From: Rhizobium sp. CCGE531
Lineage (GTDB): Bacteria > Pseudomonadota > Alphaproteobacteria > Rhizobiales > Rhizobiaceae
Assembly: GCF_003627795.1 (NCBI RefSeq)
Contig: NZ_CP032685.1
Span: 1,364,001-1,428,000 of the forward strand
Direction of reading: 5' to 3'
Length of the DNA: 64,000 bases
Of this stretch, positions 59,416-64,000 are shown in pieces. The notes beneath the pieces are model-generated. The model saw nothing but the letters and a program-made list of their open reading frames with translations. It did no database searches and had not been told where the DNA came from. The first letter of the stretch is position 1. Each line of letters begins with the position of its first letter. A program made the translations under genes and the position numbers.

Positions 59416-61620
59416 TCATCGCGACCTGAGCTGGGCAATCGACAGCATGAGATCCGCGCTCATGCCAGCTCCGGAGCCACGGTTCAGGATGGCGGATGCA
59501 GGCGATGCGGTATTTGCGCCGTTTGCCGCGTCATATACGGCGGAGAAGCGCTTCAGCAGGTTGCTCACCTTGCCGGCATCATGCAAATCCTTGACCGGAA
59601 AAAGCTTCTCCAGCATCTTCGCCTGGCGGCTCACATCCATGTTCGACATGGACGCCGGCAGGGAGTAGGTCGTCTTGATCACATTGTAGAGCGCCGGATC
59701 GGACATGATGTCGTAGACGGAATTGATCTGCGGCGCCTTTCGCTGGAAATAAAGCGCAAGGCGGATACCATCGTTGGCGGCGCCCTGCTGCGTCTCCAGG
59801 GTCTGATGGAGATAGAGATCGTCCGTGGCGAGGCGCGCGCCCTTGTTCTGCCCCGGCTCGATCTTTGCGGTCGTCAGGTTACCCTTGGCGTCGAAATTGA
59901 AGACGTTCACCATGGCCTTGAACTTCTCGCCCGCCGGCGTGTTCAGGAATCCCTTGGCATCCTCGGGGTCGGCGGTGAAGGCCTTCTTCAATGTAGCCTT
60001 GTCGACCGTCTTCGGGTCGATATTGTTGGCGACGAGAATGAACTCCGTCAGCTTCTTATCCGCCAGGAGTTCATCGACGGTATCGACCTTGGCAATCGAC
60101 TTGCTGAATTCAGTCGCCGCGTCCTTCGCATCCTTGATCGCCTTGTCCCGCATCTCACCCGTCAGCCCGAACGTCTTCGCCTTCGAATAGGCGGAGATGA
60201 AGCTGTTGATCGAGCTCTTCGACAGGGCCGTGACCGGATCTCGGAGATTGCCCTTGCTATCGAAGTTGAATGCCTTGGCAAGCTCGACATACCTCTCGTC
60301 CTTCAGGGAGCTGACATAGCTTTTGCTGTCATAAGGATTGCTTTCCAGGATCTTGCGCAATTGGTCCCGCGAGACCTCATTCTTGTTGATCCCGAAGGCA
60401 CGGAGCGCCATGTCCTCGATCGTCGGCAGATCCTTGCTCTTGCTGTCGTTGGCGGCGAAGAAATCCTCGATCGTCTTGATCTGGCCGACCACCGACTTGT
60501 AGTGGTCCTCCGCATCCTTGAACAAGGCCTGCTTGGCACCCTTGGCCTGCTTCAAATATTTGATGGAGATATCGTCTATGGCTTGCGCCGATTGCGCGGG
60601 CTGCCCCGCCGGCAGCGTTCCGTCGGACGCGAAATTGAAATGAGCGACCATATCCTTCATGCCGGAGACATCAGCATAAGCGGGATTGGTGAAAGCGAGA
60701 TTGAATTGAACCGGCGTGAGTTTGGCGCTGAGGCCGAAAGCCTCCTTGATATAGGAGAAAAGCCTGTTGTCGCCGGTGATGTCGCTCAGCGACGTCACCT
60801 TCGTGATTGCCTCGCGATAATAGTCGTCGTTGCCAATGGCCATGGTCGGAGTCAGCAGGCTCGGGACCGTATTGTCATAGCGAGAGATCATCGCTTCCTT
60901 CTGCTGCGTCGTTTGCGCTGACGCGGCGGAAAGCGTTCCGTCATCGTTGAAATTGAACTGCGATGCAATCAGTTTATAGGTTGCCTGAGCCGATGCCGAG
61001 GAGAAGTTGCCTGCCTGATTGACGAAGCTGTTCGGATCGCTGACATCACTGGTCAGAACCGACTTGAGAAACGACTTCGATATATTGTCGGGATTGATGC
61101 CGTGCGCTCGCAGGATGTAGTCTTTCATCCTGCTGCTGTTGACGATATCATCGACATTCGACACATTGTCGATCCAGCTGCCGTAGAACTTGCTCTCCTT
61201 CGTTGCCAAAGTTGCTTCATTGGCGAAAGATTGCTCATAGAGCCCGATCGTATCGCTCTTCTGGGCATCGCTTTGAGCCGTCTGATCCTTTGATTTGCCA
61301 CCGAAGTTGAAGGCCGCGGCAAATTGCCGGTAGCGGTTATCGGTCAATTTGTTTGCGAAACTGCTCGGATCGCTGAGGTCGCTTGTCAAAACCTTCTTCA
61401 TGAAGGCTTTGGCATAGGTCATGTCTTCAAGGCCATAGGCCTTCATTGCATAGCTGTAGAGCTTGTGGTCGGCGAGGAACTCATCGACATTCTTGATCTT
61501 GCCGATGTGCGTATCATAATATTGCTGGTCGCTTTTGACCGTTGTCTGCTTGGCGACGCGCGCAAGCGTCGACGCCATATCCTTCGTCGCGGTCACATAG
61601 CCGAGATACGTTGTAATCAT
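59416..61620 (-). CDS. DUF1217 protein with six tandem repeats
   Basis: 734 residues. It begins MITTYLGYVTATKDMASTLA, the standard start of rhizobial DUF1217 proteins. About six copies of a 105-125 residue module follow. Each has an I-x-x-I/V-x-D-L-like start (KIKNVDEFLADHKLYSYAMK, AKVDTVDELLADKKLTEFIL), an xAxGI/L segment, a LTSDLSDPSSF-like segment and an ending FNF. The FNF endings fall at residues 104-106, 222-224, 328-330, 451-453 and 574-576; the sixth module is degenerate. DUF1217 genes in rhizobia often lie by flagellar genes, but none is in this window. No signal peptide or membrane helix; likely export or structural role is conjecture. A 540-residue plus-strand frame over it is a shadow. 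Confidence 0.85.
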   Translation of the reverse strand: MITTYLGYVTATKDMASTLARVAKQTTVKSDQQYYDTHIGKIKNVDEFLADHKLYSYAMKAYGLEDMTYAKAFMKKVLTSDLSDPSSFANKLTDNRYRQFAAAFNFGGKSKDQTAQSDAQKSDTIGLYEQSFANEATLATKESKFYGSWIDNVSNVDDIVNSSRMKDYILRAHGINPDNISKSFLKSVLTSDVSDPNSFVNQAGNFSSASAQATYKLIASQFNFNDDGTLSAASAQTTQQKEAMISRYDNTVPSLLTPTMAIGNDDYYREAITKVTSLSDITGDNRLFSYIKEAFGLSAKLTPVQFNLAFTNPAYADVSGMKDMVAHFNFASDGTLPAGQPAQSAQAIDDISIKYLKQAKGAKQALFKDAEDHYKSVVGQIKTIEDFFAANDSKSKDLPTIEDMALRAFGINKNEVSRDQLRKILESNPYDSKSYVSSLKDERYVELAKAFNFDSKGNLRDPVTALSKSSINSFISAYSKAKTFGLTGEMRDKAIKDAKDAATEFSKSIAKVDTVDELLADKKLTEFILVANNIDPKTVDKATLKKAFTADPEDAKGFLNTPAGEKFKAMVNVFNFDAKGNLTTAKIEPGQNKGARLATDDLYLHQTLETQQGAANDGIRLALYFQRKAPQINSVYDIMSDPALYNVIKTTYSLPASMSNMDVSRQAKMLEKLFPVKDLHDAGKVSNLLKRFSAVYDAANGANTASPASAILNRGSGAGMSADLMLSIAQLRSR

Positions 61621-61760
61621 CGATCGCCCCCACAGCGCAATTCACCAGTATTCGCCCCAAGGTCGACTATCGCAACCAGACCTTGCGCGAAGCTAGATCG
61701 CAATCTGCAGGCATGCTTTCGGGCGCCCTTCGGCCCATCGCGGCAACGGCTTTCCGGTCT

Positions 61761-62684
61761 TCAGGCCGGCGGCCGCGCGGCCAACGGGTAGCGAACATAG
61801 GCAAAGGCACTGGAATTCGGTGCCCAGGAACTCACGTTGATCGTTCCCTGCCCGCCATTGAAAGCGTCGAGATCTCGTGCAGCACCTCCATCCGCCGGCA
61901 TGAGCCGGAGGATCACCTGCTTGTCCGCAGGATGGCCGATCGTTCCCGTTGGATAACTCAGATAGACGAGATCGCGGCCGTTGGGCGCTGGATGTGGGAA
62001 CCAGTTCACCCGGTCGTCATGCGTGAGCTGCTCCCGCGCGGAGCCGTCCGGACGCAAACGGAACAGCTGCGCGTGTCCCGGCTGCATCGCCGCGGCCTCG
62101 GAATTGAAATAGATCCAACGCCCGTCGGGCGAGAATTCAGGCCCATCGACCGGGCAAGCACCGTCGGTCAGAAACAGGTCCTCACCGCCGGCAGCGGGGA
62201 TGGTGGAGATGCGGGTGAAAATGCCGGCGCCGACGCGGCGCTCCAATCCGACATAGGCGAGCGTCCCGCCGTCGGGTGAAATGCCGTGCAGGTAGTATTT
62301 GAAATCTCGAGACGGATCGTGCTCGTTGGAGACACGCCGCGGCGCCCCACCTTCGAACGGCACCTGATAGAGGTGGCCGTCATTGGCGCTGACGAAGAAG
62401 GAGCGACCATCGGGCGATACGACATGGTCGTTGTTCAGGTTTTCCACCGGCGCCGTATTGATGCGGCGTGGCCCGTCCCGGCCGTCGGGAGAAATGCGAA
62501 ACAGGCGGCCGTCGCCATTATAGATCAACCACTTGCCGTCCGGCGACCAGTTGGGTGCCTCGATGAGTTCGCCGGTTTCGTAAATCACGCGAGCCGTCGA
62601 TGAGGCGGGCTCGAAGACCACGAGCTCGCTGCTCTGACCCGGTAGCAGACGCCGGGAATCCGGTCCTGGGCGCATGGATGGCAT
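61761..62684 (-). CDS. TolB-like beta-propeller protein
   Basis: 307 residues from the ATG at 62684, with GGGGAG eight bases upstream; another ATG at 62708 lacks it. WD40-like (PD40) blades are marked by repeated SPDG turns: APNWSPDGKWLIYNGDGRLF, VVSPDGRSFFVSAN, ISPDGGTLAYVG, FSPDGRWIYFNSEA. No signal peptide, unlike TolB, so probably cytoplasmic. Similar proteins are annotated as TolB-related propellers or biopolymer transporters. Function unknown. Confidence 0.82.
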   Translation of the reverse strand: MPSMRPGPDSRRLLPGQSSELVVFEPASSTARVIYETGELIEAPNWSPDGKWLIYNGDGRLFRISPDGRDGPRRINTAPVENLNNDHVVSPDGRSFFVSANDGHLYQVPFEGGAPRRVSNEHDPSRDFKYYLHGISPDGGTLAYVGLERRVGAGIFTRISTIPAAGGEDLFLTDGACPVDGPEFSPDGRWIYFNSEAAAMQPGHAQLFRLRPDGSAREQLTHDDRVNWFPHPAPNGRDLVYLSYPTGTIGHPADKQVILRLMPADGGAARDLDAFNGGQGTINVSSWAPNSSAFAYVRYPLAARPPA

Positions 62685-62856
62685 GATGTCTTCTCCCCTT
62701 TCTGTCATGACGACACATATAGCCGCACTTCAATCGTCTGCCACTGGCTGGATGAAATGGAGCCGGGGCCACGGCACGAATTGCCGCATTGCGCTTGCGA
62801 TGGGCCTGCCCTATGACTGCAGACCTTATCCGCGAGATGCGGTGGTGGGGACAAGA

Positions 62857-63261
62857 ATGCGGAAGACGATTTCGCGAGCATGGCAGTGGAGCGCGCGCAT
62901 CCTTTGCGCCGTGGCGCTGTTGTTTGTCGGCTTCGCCCATCAGCCAGTCGTCGCCACGGCGGATGAGATATCCCCGCTGGAGCTTGCCCAATACAGGCTC
63001 CCGGATGGATCGCTGCCCATCCTCTGCATCACCTATAAGGATGCCGACGGCAAGGTGCACGGGAAAGCCTATGCGCCCGGATGCGAGGCATGCCGGATCG
63101 CCTCGGCTGCGATGCTGCCCGCACCTCCTACCGAAATTTGCGAGCGCCTTGTCTCCCCGCGCGGAGAGACGGTCGTCGCGAAATCGGAGGCTTTTCACCG
63201 GCAGCTTTATCCGCCGAATACCGGCCCACGAGCACCGCCCATCCTCGACATCGTTGGCTGA
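62857..63261 (+). CDS. DUF2946-like small exported protein
   Basis: 134 residues from the ATG at 62857; the frame opens at 62674 but that part overlaps the upstream gene region. N-terminal membrane anchor or signal (ILCAVALLFVGFAHQPVVAT). The mature part contains LPDGSLPILCITYKDADGKV and GCEACRIASAAMLPAPP, where C-x2-C and the preceding cysteine resemble DUF2946 proteins linked to copper or iron handling. Followed 225 bp later by a PepSY protein, a frequent partner. Confidence 0.7.
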   Translation: MRKTISRAWQWSARILCAVALLFVGFAHQPVVATADEISPLELAQYRLPDGSLPILCITYKDADGKVHGKAYAPGCEACRIASAAMLPAPPTEICERLVSPRGETVVAKSEAFHRQLYPPNTGPRAPPILDIVG

Positions 63262-63486
63262 ACCGGCGTTGCGGCTCTGTCCGTGATGCCCACCGTCAAC
63301 GGCTGCCATCATGCGCGACCAATAGGTCGTGAAATCTGAGGATTGGTATTTCCAACTGAACTTCGCCGAACGAACCGGGCCGGTTGGCCCTGGTGATGAG
63401 AGGCAAGCTCACTCCAAGCGGCGAACCATCGCCGCCCCTCCTCAGATCGACCGCTTGTAGCAGCCTGCCGATCTTCGGAGGATTTC

Positions 63487-64000
63487 ATGTCTGCCTTTAC
63501 CGCTGCAGAGCCCGCAGCCGCAGCAACCCATAATATCTCGCTCTATCGCGCGATCTGGCGCTGGCATTTTTTCGCCGGTCTTCTCGTCATTCCCTTCATG
63601 CTCAATCTGGCAATCACCGGATCGCTGTATCTGTTCAAGGATCAGATCGCCGAGACCTTCTATTCGCACCGCTACCTTGTCGCCGAGACCGGCACGATGC
63701 TGCAGCCGCAACGGATCGCCGATGCGGCGCTTGCCGCCTTTCCAGGCGCCCGCGCAACCTCCTATCACGAAGCGTCGGCCGCAAACAGCTCGGCCTGGAT
63801 GACACTGTCCAAGGATGGCCAATCGACCATCGTCTACGTCAACCCCTATGACGGCAGCATTTTAGGGTCGGTCGGCTCGAAGCAGGAATTCGGCTGGGTC
63901 GTCAAGCGCATCCACAGCCTCGAATATTTCGGTAAATGGACCAATCGCATCATCGAGATCGTCGCGGGCTTCGCCCTCGTCCTCGTGGTCACCGGCATCT
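63487..64000 (+). CDS. PepSY-associated membrane protein, 3' end cut by window edge
   Basis: 171 codons visible, ATG preceded by CGGAGGATTTC. IWRWHFFAGLLVIPFMLNLAITGSLYLF (about 24-51) is the first helix of PepSY_TM proteins. A periplasmic region follows with a PepSY-like stretch (TIVYVNPYDGSILGSV) and KRIHSLEYFGKWTNRIIEIVAG leading into the second helix at the edge. Such proteins sit next to siderophore receptors and act in iron or reductase functions. The remaining 200 or more residues are outside. Confidence 0.88.
   Translation, partial: MSAFTAAEPAAAATHNISLYRAIWRWHFFAGLLVIPFMLNLAITGSLYLFKDQIAETFYSHRYLVAETGTMLQPQRIADAALAAFPGARATSYHEASAANSSAWMTLSKDGQSTIVYVNPYDGSILGSVGSKQEFGWVVKRIHSLEYFGKWTNRIIEIVAGFALVLVVTGI

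Noticed and set aside
59299-60921. 540-codon plus-strand open frame over the DUF1217 gene
   Set aside because: It mirrors the repeat structure of the opposite strand and has no recognisable domain; its start overlaps the end of the SDR gene.

Overview
The window reads as a high-GC alphaproteobacterial chromosome or chromid segment, most likely Rhizobium or a close Rhizobiaceae relative. The signs are the rhizobial arrangement of the beta-ketoadipate genes (AraC-type PobR with PobA, IclR-type PcaR divergent from pcaIJF), a PmtA-like phospholipid methyltransferase, a DUF1217 protein, a DUF1127 protein, and at least two intergenic repeats of the kind scattered through Rhizobiales genomes. No rRNA, tRNA, CRISPR array, insertion sequence or phage gene was recognised. 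Gene identities come from reading the translated sequence and recalling family motifs; no database search was run.

Layout. 1-5.8 kb: aromatic catabolism (pobA cut by the left edge, pobR, pcaR, pcaIJ, pcaF). 5.9-11.7 kb: a large cation/proton antiporter with USP-like domains, a remnant of a SnoaL-like gene fused to an intergenic repeat, a membrane GGDEF-EAL protein, and a divergent PhcB-like methyltransferase. 11.7-15.0 kb: a minus-strand operon of response regulator, histidine kinase, PmtA-like methyltransferase and DedA protein. 15.4-21.5 kb: DUF1127 protein, a candidate 31-residue protein, a B12-binding radical SAM protein and two MFS transporters, one with a 189-residue insertion. 22.0-24.7 kb: a sugar-type ABC ATPase and permease with no intact binding protein. 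24.7-35.4 kb: two molybdenum hydroxylase systems facing outward from a CDP-diacylglycerol pyrophosphatase; the second carries its own tri-haem cytochrome c. A TetR regulator closes this block.

35.6-38.4 kb is an atypical patch with a zinc-ribbon hypothetical, a DUF2806 protein of lower GC and an O-methyltransferase. 38.6-43.3 kb holds a PAP2 phosphatase divergent from a second two-component system, then a soluble chemoreceptor-like protein. 43.4-45.8 kb has two alpha/beta hydrolases divergent from a CGNR regulator. 45.9-49.8 kb links ketone-body/PHB metabolism (patatin-DUF3734, acetoacetate decarboxylase, 3-hydroxybutyrate dehydrogenase) with a PPK2 polyphosphate kinase. 49.9-52.7 kb has a methyltransferase, a Cys/Met-metabolism PLP enzyme and a DUF4440 protein. 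52.9-59.4 kb is an L-arabinose-type locus: araFGH plus a GntR regulator, divergent from an aldose epimerase and a sugar SDR. 59.4-64.0 kb holds a six-repeat DUF1217 protein, a TolB-like propeller, a DUF2946-like protein and a PepSY membrane protein cut by the right edge.

The least explained items are the DUF1217 repeat protein, the PhcB-like methyltransferase next to a c-di-GMP enzyme, the DUF2806 patch between 9-bp direct repeats, the ABC transporter whose binding-protein position holds only a 38-codon secretory ORF, and several long perfect palindromes in promoter regions.
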